Source: Hydrogenophaga sp. (lineage in GTDB: Bacteria > Pseudomonadota > Gammaproteobacteria > Burkholderiales > Burkholderiaceae_C). Taken from it: DNA of 42,834 nt. The stretch spans positions 1 through 42,834 of the forward strand of contig NZ_JAHCKK010000033.1 in NCBI RefSeq assembly GCF_026125825.1, read 5' to 3'. The notes under the pieces are model-generated. The model searched no databases. It had not been told where the DNA came from and saw only the letters and a program-made list of their open reading frames with translations. Shown piece by piece: positions 27,280 to 35,494 of the stretch. Position numbers and translations under genes: made by a program. Within the stretch, counting starts at the first letter, position 1, and every line of letters begins with the position of its first letter.

Positions 27280-29030
27280 TCGGTCATCAGGGCCGCGGGG
27301 TCTTCTGCGGCAAGCACGCTCTGCGCCCAGGTCTGCAGGCGCGTGGTATCGCAACGAAGGATCTGCTGCTTGACCGCCAGGATCTGCGAGGGGTGCATGG
27401 AGAAACTGCGCAGGCCCAGCCCCAGCAGCAGTCGCGTGAGGCTCACATCGCCAGCCATCTCGCCGCACACGCTCACGCCCTTGCCTTTGGCCCGGCACTG
27501 CTCGATGGTGCTGGCCAGCAGGTGCAGCACCGCCGGGTGCACCGGGTCATAGAGGTGCGACACGGCTTCGTCGGCACGGTCGATCGCCAGCGTGTACTGG
27601 ATCAAGTCGTTGGTGCCGACGGACAGGAAATCGAAATAGCGAAGGAACAGCGGGATGGTCAGTGCCGCAGCCGGCACTTCGATCATCGCGCCGAGCTTGA
27701 CGTGGCCATGCGCGATGCCGGCACTGTCCAGCTGTTCACGGGCGCGGTTGACCAGGGCCAGGGTCTGGCGGATCTCGCTGGCATGCGCCAGCATGGGAAT
27801 GAGCAGGTGCACCGGGCCATGCGCCGCGGAGCGCAGGATGGCACGCAACTGCACCAGGAACATGGCTGGCTCGGCCAGACTCCAGCGGATGGCTCGCAGC
27901 CCCAGCGCCGGATTGAGGTGGTCCTCGCCCGCGCGCGAGGCGCCCCGGTCCAGCGGCTTGTCCGCGCCCACGTCGACGGTGCGGATGGTGACGGGCAGTC
28001 CCTGCATGCCCTCGACCGCGCGCCGGTAGGCGTGGTATTGCTCTTCCTCGTCGGGCAGCTTGCCGGCACGCCCCATGAACAGGAACTCGCTGCGGAACAG
28101 CCCCACTCCCACGGCACCGGCCCGGAGCGCGGCCACGGCATCCTCGGGCTGTTCGATGTTGGCGAGCAGCTCGATCTTCTGCCCATCGAGGGTGACGGCA
28201 GGCGTGTTCTTCAGGCGAGAGAGGCGTTCACGCTCGACCTCGCCCTGGCGTTGCTTGAAGCCATACTCGGCCAGCAGGATGGGCGAGGGATCGACCAGCA
28301 CCACGCCAGCGTCTCCATCGATGATGACCCAGTCGTCCTGCTGGATGAGCTGGCTGGACGAGCGCGCGCCCACCACCGCGGGAATGTCCATGCTGCGCGC
28401 GACGATGGCGGTGTGGCTGGTCTTGCCGCCCACGTCGGTGACGAAGCCAGCGAAGACGCTCTGCTTGAACTGCAGCATGTCGGCGGGGGACAGGTCGTGC
28501 GCGATCAGCACCAGAGGCACTTCGATGGTGCTGTCGTGTACCCCCTTGGCATCGCCTCCAGGGGCCACCGGCGAAGCCACACCGCGCATGAAGCGCAGCA
28601 TGCGCTCGACCACCTGCTCCAGGTCGGCCTTGCGCTCGCGCAGGTAAGGATCTTCCATTTCGTCAAACTGGCGCGCGATCACCTCGAGTTGGGTGGTCAG
28701 CGCCCATTCGGCGTTGTAATGCCGGTCCACGATCCAGTGCTTCACGCCGCCGGTGAGTTGCTCGTCCTGCAACAGCATCAGGTGCACATCCAGCAGCGCG
28801 GTGAGTTCGGGGTGAGCATCGTTCGGACCGAGATCGTGCAGGCTTTGCTGCACCTTCACGATCTCCTCGGCCACCGCGTTGCGCGCCTGACGCAGGCGCT
28901 CGATCTCACCCTCGACCTGGTCGGCCTGCACAAAGTAGTGCGCCACATCCACGCGGCTTGACGCCACGATCACGGCCCGTCCGATGGCAATGCCCCGGGA
29001 GACCGCCAGGCCGTGAATTGAAATTGTCAT
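27276..29030 (-). CDS. ptsI: Phosphoenolpyruvate-protein phosphotransferase, PTS enzyme I
   Basis: A 584-residue enzyme I that takes phosphate from PEP on His206 (GGKTSHTAIVARSMDIPA) and passes it to HPr. The PEP-binding TIM barrel has GVGLFRSEFLFMGR, DVGADKPL, GTNDLIQYTLAIDR and the catalytic cysteine motif VSVCGEMAGD. Length is that of the sugar-type enzyme I, without the N-terminal GAF domain of PtsP. No IIB or IIC genes are near, so the relay is probably regulatory. It is last in the operon after a 115-nt gap that holds repeat-like sequence. Confidence 0.97.
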   Translation of the reverse strand: MTISIHGLAVSRGIAIGRAVIVASSRVDVAHYFVQADQVEGEIERLRQARNAVAEEIVKVQQSLHDLGPNDAHPELTALLDVHLMLLQDEQLTGGVKHWIVDRHYNAEWALTTQLEVIARQFDEMEDPYLRERKADLEQVVERMLRFMRGVASPVAPGGDAKGVHDSTIEVPLVLIAHDLSPADMLQFKQSVFAGFVTDVGGKTSHTAIVARSMDIPAVVGARSSSQLIQQDDWVIIDGDAGVVLVDPSPILLAEYGFKQRQGEVERERLSRLKNTPAVTLDGQKIELLANIEQPEDAVAALRAGAVGVGLFRSEFLFMGRAGKLPDEEEQYHAYRRAVEGMQGLPVTIRTVDVGADKPLDRGASRAGEDHLNPALGLRAIRWSLAEPAMFLVQLRAILRSAAHGPVHLLIPMLAHASEIRQTLALVNRAREQLDSAGIAHGHVKLGAMIEVPAAALTIPLFLRYFDFLSVGTNDLIQYTLAIDRADEAVSHLYDPVHPAVLHLLASTIEQCRAKGKGVSVCGEMAGDVSLTRLLLGLGLRSFSMHPSQILAVKQQILRCDTTRLQTWAQSVLAAEDPAALMTD

Positions 29031-29039
29031 GCCCGCTCC

Positions 29040-29145
29040 TGGGCGTTGCCGCCAAGAAGTGGGTCAGGCCACCGCCAGGTCGCTCCCTGGGCGGTCCAGC
29101 CCCCTTGGGTGGCAGCGACTCGCGCAACGGTGGAGCGTGGAGGCT
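29040..29145. repeat. Repeat-like GC-rich spacer between ptsH and ptsI
   Basis: This spacer has several short complementary GC-rich blocks, for example GCCACCCAAGGGGGCTGG and CCAGGTCGCTCCCTGG, read on opposite strands. The CCAAGGGGGC core resembles intergenic repeats I recall as common in Comamonadaceae genomes. A second sequence of this style occupies the DUF493-lipB gap (23702-23774). It could form RNA hairpins that set the HPr to enzyme I ratio. No gene is visible. Confidence 0.4.
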
Positions 29146-29415
29146 TCATTCGCCCTCGCCGAACTTGTCGTTGACCAGCGCCACCAGCGCGTCCATGGCG
29201 GGCTGCTCGTCCTTGCCGTCGGTCTCGATCTCGACCACGCTGCCGATGCCCGCGGCCAGCATCATGACGCCCATGATGCTCTTGGCATTGACGCGCCGCT
29301 CGCCGCGCGACATCCACACGTCGCAGGCAAAGCCGCCGGCGAGTTTGGTGAGTTTGGCCGAGGCGCGCGCGTGCAGCCCGAGCTTATTGCTGATGGTCAC
29401 GGTGGTCTTGATCAT
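29146..29415 (-). CDS. ptsH: Phosphocarrier protein HPr
   Basis: An 89-residue HPr. The phosphorylated His15 is in KLGLHARASAKL, and Ser46 lies in AKSIMGVMML, the site used by HPr kinase where that enzyme exists. Length is normal. The start lies inside the end of the EIIA gene (32-nt overlap), so translation is coupled. Confidence 0.97.
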   Translation of the reverse strand: MIKTTVTISNKLGLHARASAKLTKLAGGFACDVWMSRGERRVNAKSIMGVMMLAAGIGSVVEIETDGKDEQPAMDALVALVNDKFGEGE

Positions 29416-29830
29416 GCGTGGCTCTTCTGGCCTGGTTCTGAGGTGCGGTCACCGCCACCTGGATGACACCTTGTGTGGCACCGATCATGGCGCGCGAGAT
29501 CAGCGCGTCCAACGATTCATGGCGGTACGACACGGTGCGCAGCAGCATGGGCAGGTTCACGCCGGTGATGAGTTTGGAATTGATGCCGTCGATGAGTTTC
29601 TGCGCCACGTTGCAAGGCGTGGCGCCAAACACGTCGGTCACGACCAGCGTCTGTGGCAGGTGCATCTGGCGCATGAGGGCGCGGGCCTGCGCCAGCGACT
29701 CCTCCGGCGGCACGTTGGGTTGCACATCCAGGGCCGACACCGCGTCGGCGCTGTCGGGAAACACGTGCAGCACGCACTGGCGCAGGGCGGTGGCCAGCGG
29801 CGCGTGCGCCATGATGAGGATGCCGTTCAT
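29384..29830 (-). CDS. PTS EIIA component, mannose family
   Basis: A 148-residue EIIA-Man fold protein with the phosphorylatable His9 in MAHAPLATAL and the conserved VVTDVFGATPCN region (about residues 62-74). In betaproteobacteria this orphan EIIA, HPr and enzyme I form a phosphorelay thought to sense metabolic state rather than import sugar. The C-terminal 14 residues (RRATHDQDHRDHQQ) are unusual, very polar and His/Asp-rich. They lie wholly in the overlap with ptsH, so they may be a by-product of frame overlap. Confidence 0.92.
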   Translation of the reverse strand: MNGILIMAHAPLATALRQCVLHVFPDSADAVSALDVQPNVPPEESLAQARALMRQMHLPQTLVVTDVFGATPCNVAQKLIDGINSKLITGVNLPMLLRTVSYRHESLDALISRAMIGATQGVIQVAVTAPQNQARRATHDQDHRDHQQ

Positions 29831-29839
29831 GGCGCCAGT

Positions 29840-31138
29840 TTAGCCCGCGCGGCCGGCTGCGCGACGAAGGTGGGCGTGCAGGAACACAGCGTAGGCAAGA
29901 ACGCCACAGAGGCCAAAGAGCGCAATGGCACCTCGGTAGCGGGCGATCTCGTTGCCCACGAACAGCCCAAGGGCATCGATCAGCAACCCGATGCCCCACT
30001 GCACGACGAATACGCCCCCGAAAATGACCAGGTTGTAGCCCGAGAGCGCCCGCCCGGCAGCCTCGGCCGGCAGGGCCAGGGCCACTGCGGGTTGGGACAG
30101 CGAGCCCACGGTGCAGCTGACACAGTAGAGGGCCCAGAGCGGCCAGCCGGCACGCTCGCCCAGCAGCACGATGGCGGCCAGCACGACGAAACTCAGCGGC
30201 AGGCCCCAGGCGATCAGGCGTTCGGGCAACCAGCCCTGGCGTGCCAGCCGCGGATTGAACATGCCCCAGAGCCAGAAAGTGCACAGCATGCAGAGGTTGA
30301 TGCCGAACAGGCCGCCGGCCGCCTGCTCCGGCGTATAGCCCGCGACCTTCACCATCCAGGGCCCGGCCCACAGGGTCTGCACGGCGATCATGCCGCCATA
30401 GTTGACGAAGCCGATCGGCACCATCTGGCGGAAATACGGATGGCGCCAGACCATGCCATAGCCCGCCTCGGCAACCGGGGCGGCCTCCACCGGCTCGGTC
30501 TGGCGCCAGCGCGGCACCATCCACACGATACCCACCATCGACAGCAGGATCAGCCCGCCCAGCAACCAGAACAAGCCACGCCAGCCGGTCAGCGGCATCA
30601 GCCACTGCACCGGCAGGGTGGCCGCCACCATGCCGAAGGAGCCGGTCATGAGCATCCAGGAGTTGGCGCGCATCTGAGCCAAAGGCGTGAGCCAGCGCCG
30701 GTACCCGGTAAGGGGCGCCATCAGGCAGGCGCTCACGCCCATGCCGATGAGCACGCGCGCAATCAGCAGCCAGCTGAAGCTGGTGGCCAGCGCGAAAGCG
30801 GCACAGCCGGCGACCGCCACGCCCAGGAACCACAGGATCACGGTGCGCGGACCATGGCGGTCGAGCCAGTTGCCCAGTGGCAGTTGCGTCAGCGCGAAGC
30901 CGAAGAAGTAGCCCCCGGCCAGCAGGCCAAGATCGCCTGCGTTGAGCGACATCTCGGCACTCAGGGTGGGCGAGAGCGTGGCCGTGATGGCCCTCAACAG
31001 CGCCGACAGGAAGTACGGCAGCGCAAAGGTCAGAAACACGATGACCACCGCGCGAGGCCCCAGCAACTCGCTTGGCGGGAGGTGCGGCGCCACCTCGCCG
31101 TCGTGACGCACAGGGCCGGGTCGGACAGTCGGGTTCAT
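29840..31138 (-). CDS. MFS transporter
   Basis: A 432-residue major facilitator protein with twelve predicted helices. The loop 2-3 signature is GNWLDRHGPRT, and a central cytoplasmic loop lies around residues 205-225. Substrate cannot be read; the family exports drugs or imports organic acids. It overlaps the upstream lipoprotein gene (ATGA) and ends 9 nt before the EIIA gene, so it belongs to the same operon as the PTS relay. That is unusual, as glutathione synthetase (gshB) is the more common neighbour in relatives that I recall. Confidence 0.92.
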   Translation of the reverse strand: MNPTVRPGPVRHDGEVAPHLPPSELLGPRAVVIVFLTFALPYFLSALLRAITATLSPTLSAEMSLNAGDLGLLAGGYFFGFALTQLPLGNWLDRHGPRTVILWFLGVAVAGCAAFALATSFSWLLIARVLIGMGVSACLMAPLTGYRRWLTPLAQMRANSWMLMTGSFGMVAATLPVQWLMPLTGWRGLFWLLGGLILLSMVGIVWMVPRWRQTEPVEAAPVAEAGYGMVWRHPYFRQMVPIGFVNYGGMIAVQTLWAGPWMVKVAGYTPEQAAGGLFGINLCMLCTFWLWGMFNPRLARQGWLPERLIAWGLPLSFVVLAAIVLLGERAGWPLWALYCVSCTVGSLSQPAVALALPAEAAGRALSGYNLVIFGGVFVVQWGIGLLIDALGLFVGNEIARYRGAIALFGLCGVLAYAVFLHAHLRRAAGRAG

Positions 31139-31701
31139 GGCAGCTTGAGTCCGTCAAAGAAGGTGGTGGCCACGTCATCACGCACCGTGGGGCCGTAGAC
31201 CGCGGCCTGATAGACCTGCGTGCCACGTGCGAAATGCACCGCGCGCACTTGCACCGGCTGTCCCTGGTGGTCACTGCCCCGCGCGGCCAGGCCCAGGGCC
31301 TGGGAGGCGCCCGGCACGGAAGCGGGCCAGCGTGTGACAGGGTCGTCGGCGCGCGCGGGGTCGATGCGCACGGCCCCCAGCGAAGCCCTGCGCCAGCCGG
31401 CCAGCGCGGCAGGCACGCGGGCGGCGTCGCCCAGGTCGGCCCATGCGACAGCGAAGGTCAGGCCACCCGTGTCGCAGCTGTGCATGTGCAACTCGGCCGG
31501 CGCTCCGCCATCGAGCGGCACCGGCCGAGCGGCGGACTCGGGTTTGCAGGGCATGAGTGCCAGCAGCGGCGTGCCCTCGGAACGCAGTTCGCGCCAGTTG
31601 AAAGTGGGGTTGCACGCCCCCAGAATCAGTCCGGCGGACAGCGCGAGCCCCAGCGGGCGCAAGCGGCGGCGCGGCACACCGCCGGGAAGGGGGACAGACA
31701 T
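31135..31701 (-). CDS. Predicted lipoprotein of unknown function
   Basis: A 188-residue protein with a lipoprotein-type N-terminus: basic PRRRLRP, a hydrophobic segment and lipobox LGAC (Cys near residue 30). The mature part starts NPTFNWRELRSEG and has a few Cys (PCKPES, HSCDTGG) that could form a disulfide. I do not recognise a named family; similar openings occur in Burkholderiales hypothetical proteins. It overlaps the MFS gene, suggesting a partner role at the outer or inner membrane. It is first in the five-gene unit and diverges from the CoA transferase gene across 67 nt. Confidence 0.75.
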   Translation of the reverse strand: MSVPLPGGVPRRRLRPLGLALSAGLILGACNPTFNWRELRSEGTPLLALMPCKPESAARPVPLDGGAPAELHMHSCDTGGLTFAVAWADLGDAARVPAALAGWRRASLGAVRIDPARADDPVTRWPASVPGASQALGLAARGSDHQGQPVQVRAVHFARGTQVYQAAVYGPTVRDDVATTFFDGLKLP

Positions 31702-31768
31702 GGGATTCCAGCCAGAGGGGCCACCGCCGGGACACCACAGCGAAGGCGGGGTCGCGCACAATGGCAAC

Positions 31769-33034
31769 ATGAATGCTCTGGATGGTATCCGCATACTCGA
31801 TCTCTCGCGCGTGCTCGCCGGGCCATGGTGCACGCAGACCCTGGCCGATCTGGGCGCCGATGTGGTGAAAGTGGAGCGCCCTGCGGGCGCTGACCACCCC
31901 GGCGGCGACGACACCCGCGGCTGGGGCCCACCCTTCCTGCAAGGGCGCGACGGCCAGGACACCGCCGAGGCGGCCTACTACCTGGGCGCGAACCGCAACA
32001 AGCGATCTATCACCTGCGACATCGCCACCCCGCAGGGGCAGGCCCTGATCCGCGAGCTCGCCGCCAAGGCCGACGTGTTCGTCGAGAACTACAAGGTCGG
32101 CGACATGGCGCGCTACGGGCTGGACTACGCGGCGCTGCGCGCGATCAACCCCCGGCTTGTCTACTGCTCCATCACCGGCTTCGGTCAGACCGGGCCCTAC
32201 AAGAACCGCGCAGGCTACGATTTCGCCATCCAGGCCATGGGCGGCCTCATGAGCGTGACCGGCGAACGGGACGCCTTGCCCGGCGGCGGTCCGCAGAAGG
32301 TGGGCGTGGCGGTGGCGGACCTGTTCACCGGCCTGTACGCGACCATCGCCATCCAGGCCGCGCTGCGCCACGCCGAGCGCACCGGAGAAGGACAGCACAT
32401 CGACATGGCGCTGCTGGACACCCAGGTGGCCATGCTCGCCAACCTGGGCGCCAACTACCTTGTCCGCGGCCGTGGTGAAGGCAAGGTGCCGGGCCGGGCA
32501 GGCAATGCCCACGCCAACATCGTCCCCTACCAGGCGTTCGAGGTCGCACCGGATGCCCAAGGCCAGGCGCAGTACATCATCCTTGCCGTGGGCAACGACG
32601 GCCAGTTCGCCAAGTTCTGCGCGGTGGCCGGACGGCCTGAGCTCGCGAGCGACCCGCGCTTCGCGCAAAACCAGAACCGCGTGCGGAATCGCGAGGTGCT
32701 GATACCCCTGTTGGCCGAGCTGCTCAAGACGCGCGGCAAAGCCGACTGGCTGAATGCGCTGGAGGCCGCCAAGGTGCCTTGTGGGCCCATCAACAACCTG
32801 GCCGAGGTGTTCGCCGACCCGCATGTGCGCTCGCGCGGCATGGTGCACACCTGGTCGCATCCCCTGGCCGATGCCGTCGATCTGGTTGCCAGCCCCCTCA
32901 AGCTTGGCGCCACGCCTGTGCGCAACGACCTGCCACCACCGCTGCTGGGCCAGCACACGGCCGAGGTGCTGAGCGACTGGCTGGCCTGCCCGCCCGAGCG
33001 CCTGGCCGAACTCCAACGCTGCGGCGCGGTCTGA
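31769..33034 (+). CDS. CaiB/BaiF-type family III CoA transferase
   Basis: A 421-residue class III CoA transferase. The N-terminal GIRILDLSRVLAGPWCTQTLADLGADVVKVE block, the YDFAIQAMGGLMSVTGE motif and the catalytic aspartate, probably Asp184 in VAVADLFTG, are all clear. It moves CoA between carboxylic acids such as succinate, formate/oxalate-type or aromatic acids; the substrate is not predictable here. A 4-codon mini-frame overlaps its ATG. The thioredoxin-like gene follows 25 nt later. Confidence 0.93.
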   Translation: MNALDGIRILDLSRVLAGPWCTQTLADLGADVVKVERPAGADHPGGDDTRGWGPPFLQGRDGQDTAEAAYYLGANRNKRSITCDIATPQGQALIRELAAKADVFVENYKVGDMARYGLDYAALRAINPRLVYCSITGFGQTGPYKNRAGYDFAIQAMGGLMSVTGERDALPGGGPQKVGVAVADLFTGLYATIAIQAALRHAERTGEGQHIDMALLDTQVAMLANLGANYLVRGRGEGKVPGRAGNAHANIVPYQAFEVAPDAQGQAQYIILAVGNDGQFAKFCAVAGRPELASDPRFAQNQNRVRNREVLIPLLAELLKTRGKADWLNALEAAKVPCGPINNLAEVFADPHVRSRGMVHTWSHPLADAVDLVASPLKLGATPVRNDLPPPLLGQHTAEVLSDWLACPPERLAELQRCGAV

Positions 33035-33059
33035 ACCACGACGCCCACCGGTACACCTC

Positions 33060-33488
33060 ATGAGCGACACTGCCACGCCCTCCCCCGCCGCCGTGCAGGC
33101 CCTGCCCACCCCCACTTCGCTGCGCGGCGCCGCGCAAGCCGCTGCCGCCCGCGGCGAGCCGCTGGTGGTGATGACCACGTTGACGGGTTGTCCCTATTGC
33201 GCCATCGTGCGCAACCACTACCTCCTGCCCATGCGGCGCGAGGGCAAGATCCATGCGGTGCAGATCGATGTGATGGATCGCACCGGCAATCTGCAGGGCT
33301 TTGACGGCCAGATGAGCACACCGGCCGAACAAGCTCGGGCCTGGAAAGCCCGCTTCACGCCAACGGTCTTGTTCTTCGGGCCCGATGGGCGAGAACTTGC
33401 CGAGCGCCTCGTGGGCATCGCAGTGCCCGACTTCTATGGCGAGTACCTGGAGGCCCGCCTGGCCGAGGCCCGGCAAAAGATCAAGTGA
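33060..33488 (+). CDS. Thioredoxin-fold protein with CPYC active site
   Basis: A 142-residue thioredoxin-like protein. The redox motif is GCPYC (Cys44, Cys47), and the cis-proline lies in RFTPTVLFFG. CPYC is the glutaredoxin/DsbC-type dipeptide, while the fold and GPDGRE turn resemble SoxW/thioredoxin-like proteins. No signal peptide is seen, only an Ala/Pro-rich start, so it is probably cytoplasmic unless the true start differs. It is likely cotranscribed with the CoA transferase, though no functional link is evident. Confidence 0.85.
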   Translation: MSDTATPSPAAVQALPTPTSLRGAAQAAAARGEPLVVMTTLTGCPYCAIVRNHYLLPMRREGKIHAVQIDVMDRTGNLQGFDGQMSTPAEQARAWKARFTPTVLFFGPDGRELAERLVGIAVPDFYGEYLEARLAEARQKIK

Positions 33489-33498
33489 TTTCTGGGGA

Positions 33499-33510
33499 TC
33501 TTGCGCAAGA
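33499..33510. repeat. 12-bp palindrome between convergent genes
   Basis: TCTTGCGCAAGA is a perfect palindrome in the 28-nt gap between the thioredoxin-like gene and the DUF4197 gene. It has no loop or T tract, so it is a weak terminator at best. Confidence 0.5.
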
Positions 33511-33516
33511 ATGCGC

Positions 33517-34221
33517 TCACTTCAATGCACCGAAGACCTTCTTCAGGAGCGCGCTGCCAGTGCCCACCGGATCCTGGCGGATCTTGCGCTCTTCTTCGCC
33601 GATGATGGTGTAAAGCCCGTCGAGCGACTTCCCGGTCACATAGCGCTGGATGTTGGCGTCTTCCGAACGGACCAACCCCAGGCCAGCCACCTTGCCGGCC
33701 ACTTTGTTGTACTGATTGGCCAGCCCCACTTTCTCGGTGGCCCTGGTCACGATGGGCAGGAACTTCTCGCCCAGCGGGCTGCGCGTTTTCTCGGCAAAGA
33801 ACTGCGTCACTGAGTTCTCGCCACCGCCCAGGATGTTCTTGGCGTCGGTCACGCTCATGGACTTCACCGCGCCCACCAAGATGTCCCGCCCCATGGGCAC
33901 GGCGGCTTCGGCGGCTCGGTTCATGCTCGTGACCAACTCGTCCACGCGCTTGCCCTGGCCGGTCATCTTGAGCAACTTGGACGCATCTTCCAGAAATCCA
34001 GGCAACGGAATCCGAACTTTTGGGTTGCCCAGGAATCCATCTGCCTTGCCCAGCAATGCCACTGCGGCCAATGCGCCCTTTTCCAGCGCCAGCTTGATGC
34101 CTTGGCTGGCATCGCCTTCGGTGAGGTCTCCCAGCGACAAGGCCCAGGCTTGCCGATGGGCCGCGAGGACCAGGAGGCCGATCATCGCGGTGGTGGACTG
34201 GGTAAACTGGCGGCGCTGCAT
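33517..34221 (-). CDS. DUF4197 family exported protein
   Basis: A 234-residue protein with a signal peptide (MQRRQFTQSTTAMIGLLVLAAHRQAWA, split here as basic MQRRQ, hydrophobic core and AWA cleavage). A helical DUF4197 body follows: GIKLALEKGALAAVALLG, VGAVKSMSVTDAKNILGGG, YVTGKSLDGLYTIIGEEE, FGALK at the end. Members are periplasmic or outer-membrane-associated and of unknown function. GGAGGAA precedes the ATG. It diverges from the TlpA-like gene. Confidence 0.9.
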   Translation of the reverse strand: MQRRQFTQSTTAMIGLLVLAAHRQAWALSLGDLTEGDASQGIKLALEKGALAAVALLGKADGFLGNPKVRIPLPGFLEDASKLLKMTGQGKRVDELVTSMNRAAEAAVPMGRDILVGAVKSMSVTDAKNILGGGENSVTQFFAEKTRSPLGEKFLPIVTRATEKVGLANQYNKVAGKVAGLGLVRSEDANIQRYVTGKSLDGLYTIIGEEERKIRQDPVGTGSALLKKVFGALK

Positions 34222-34294
34222 GGCGGTTCCTCCGGGAAACAGGCTGTTCAATGAAAGACGTGGGGCAATGTAGCCCCCAGGAAGTGAAAAGACA

Positions 34295-34822
34295 ATGACC
34301 GATCTCAGCCCCCGCGGCCAGCATCGTCGGCGCACCCTCCAAGCAGCCGCCGCGCTGGGTGCCCTTGGCGCCTTTGGCCTGGCAGGATGCTCCGGCCGCG
34401 ACCCGGCGCCCGAGTCCACCTTCGTGCTGCTCGATGGCAGCAAGGCCACCACCGCCGACCTCAAGGGCAAGGTCACGCTCGTGAATTTCTGGGCCACCAC
34501 GTGCGTGACCTGCGTGAAGGAGATGCCCTCCATCATTGCCACGTACCAGAAGTACCAGGGGCAGGGCTTCGAGACGCTGGCCGTGGCCATGGAATATGAC
34601 CCGCCAGCCTGGGTGCTCAATTTTGCGCAATCGCGCCAGTTGCCCTTCAAGGTCGCGCTGGACAACACCGGCGACATCGCCAAGCAATGGGGGGACGTCA
34701 AGCTCACGCCCACCACCTACCTGGTGGATAAGCAAGGCCGGATCGTCAAACGTTATGTCGGTGAGCCCGACTTTCCCGCGCTGCACAAGCTGATCGAAGA
34801 GCTGCTGGCTCAGCAGGCTTGA
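34295..34822 (+). CDS. TlpA/ResA-type thiol-disulfide lipoprotein
   Basis: A 175-residue membrane-anchored thioredoxin. A twin-arginine-like RRRTLQ and hydrophobic stretch end in lipobox LAGC (Cys32). The redox site is WATTCVTC (Cys70, Cys73), and the cis-proline is in LTPTTYLVD. Such proteins reduce disulfides in the periplasm, often for cytochrome c maturation; cytochrome c' lies just downstream on the other strand, which fits. A bidirectional terminator follows. Confidence 0.92.
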   Translation: MTDLSPRGQHRRRTLQAAAALGALGAFGLAGCSGRDPAPESTFVLLDGSKATTADLKGKVTLVNFWATTCVTCVKEMPSIIATYQKYQGQGFETLAVAMEYDPPAWVLNFAQSRQLPFKVALDNTGDIAKQWGDVKLTPTTYLVDKQGRIVKRYVGEPDFPALHKLIEELLAQQA

Positions 34823-34845
34823 GCCTGACCGGGCGCGTGTCCACG

Positions 34846-34875
34846 AAAAAGGCCGGGAGCGATCCCGGCCTTTTT
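34846..34875. terminator. Bidirectional rho-independent terminator
   Basis: A perfect 8-bp stem GGCCGGGA / TCCCGGCC with GCGA loop, flanked by five A on the left and five T on the right. It serves both the TlpA-like gene (plus) and the cytochrome c' gene (minus). Confidence 0.93.
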
Positions 34876-34894
34876 CAATTGGCGGAATCCAGAC

Positions 34895-35344
34895 TTATTT
34901 GCGGAAAGCGTCGTGGCAGGCCTTGCAGGTCTGGGCCGTGGCGCCGAATGCGGTCTTCACGCTGTCGAGATTGCCCGTCTTGGCCGCCGCCGCCAGTTGC
35001 GCGGTGGCAGTCTGGAGCTTGTCCGCGCTTTCCTTGAACTTGGCCTGTTCGGTCCAGATCACGGGCAAGGCGGCCGTGTCGCCTTTGTCGGTGCCCGGCA
35101 CAAACCCCTCCCACGGCAGCTTGCTCATGGTTTCCACAATCGCGGCGCTCTCGGCAGCCACCTTGGCATCGAACGGTGCGCGGCCATTGGCCATCGCGCC
35201 GATGCGGCCGAAGTGATTGGCCATCACAGTCAGGGCGCCCTTGCGGTATTTCACCGCGTCTTCGGGCTTCTGGAATTGCGCGAAGGCGGATGCCGACAGG
35301 GTGCCGAAGGCCAGGGCCACGGCGAGGGGAGCGATTATTTTCAT
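34895..35344 (-). CDS. Cytochrome c' / c556-type periplasmic cytochrome
   Basis: A 149-residue class II cytochrome c. A signal peptide (residues 1-22, cleavage at AFA-QF) is followed by a four-helix bundle with the haem site CKACH close to the C-terminus (QTCKACHDAFRK). This C-terminal haem placement is diagnostic for cytochrome c'. AGGAG precedes the ATG. It diverges from a cytochrome b561 gene across 150 nt, and the two may form an electron-transfer pair. Confidence 0.95.
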   Translation of the reverse strand: MKIIAPLAVALAFGTLSASAFAQFQKPEDAVKYRKGALTVMANHFGRIGAMANGRAPFDAKVAAESAAIVETMSKLPWEGFVPGTDKGDTAALPVIWTEQAKFKESADKLQTATAQLAAAAKTGNLDSVKTAFGATAQTCKACHDAFRK

Positions 35345-35494
35345 GAAAACTCCTGAGGAGGTTGTGGGGCGTTGCGGCGTGGCTCGGGGAGCCACCCGAT
35401 CAGGAGTGTAGGGAGTTGGCCGAAGTTCCATCTGAACGTTTTTCGATATACCTTCTCTATTCCTCGATTCCAAACTCACCCATCCAACCTCACC

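Noticed and set aside
31761-31772. Three-codon mini-frame overlapping the CoA transferase start
   Set aside because: Too short to weigh; the overlap is easily due to chance.
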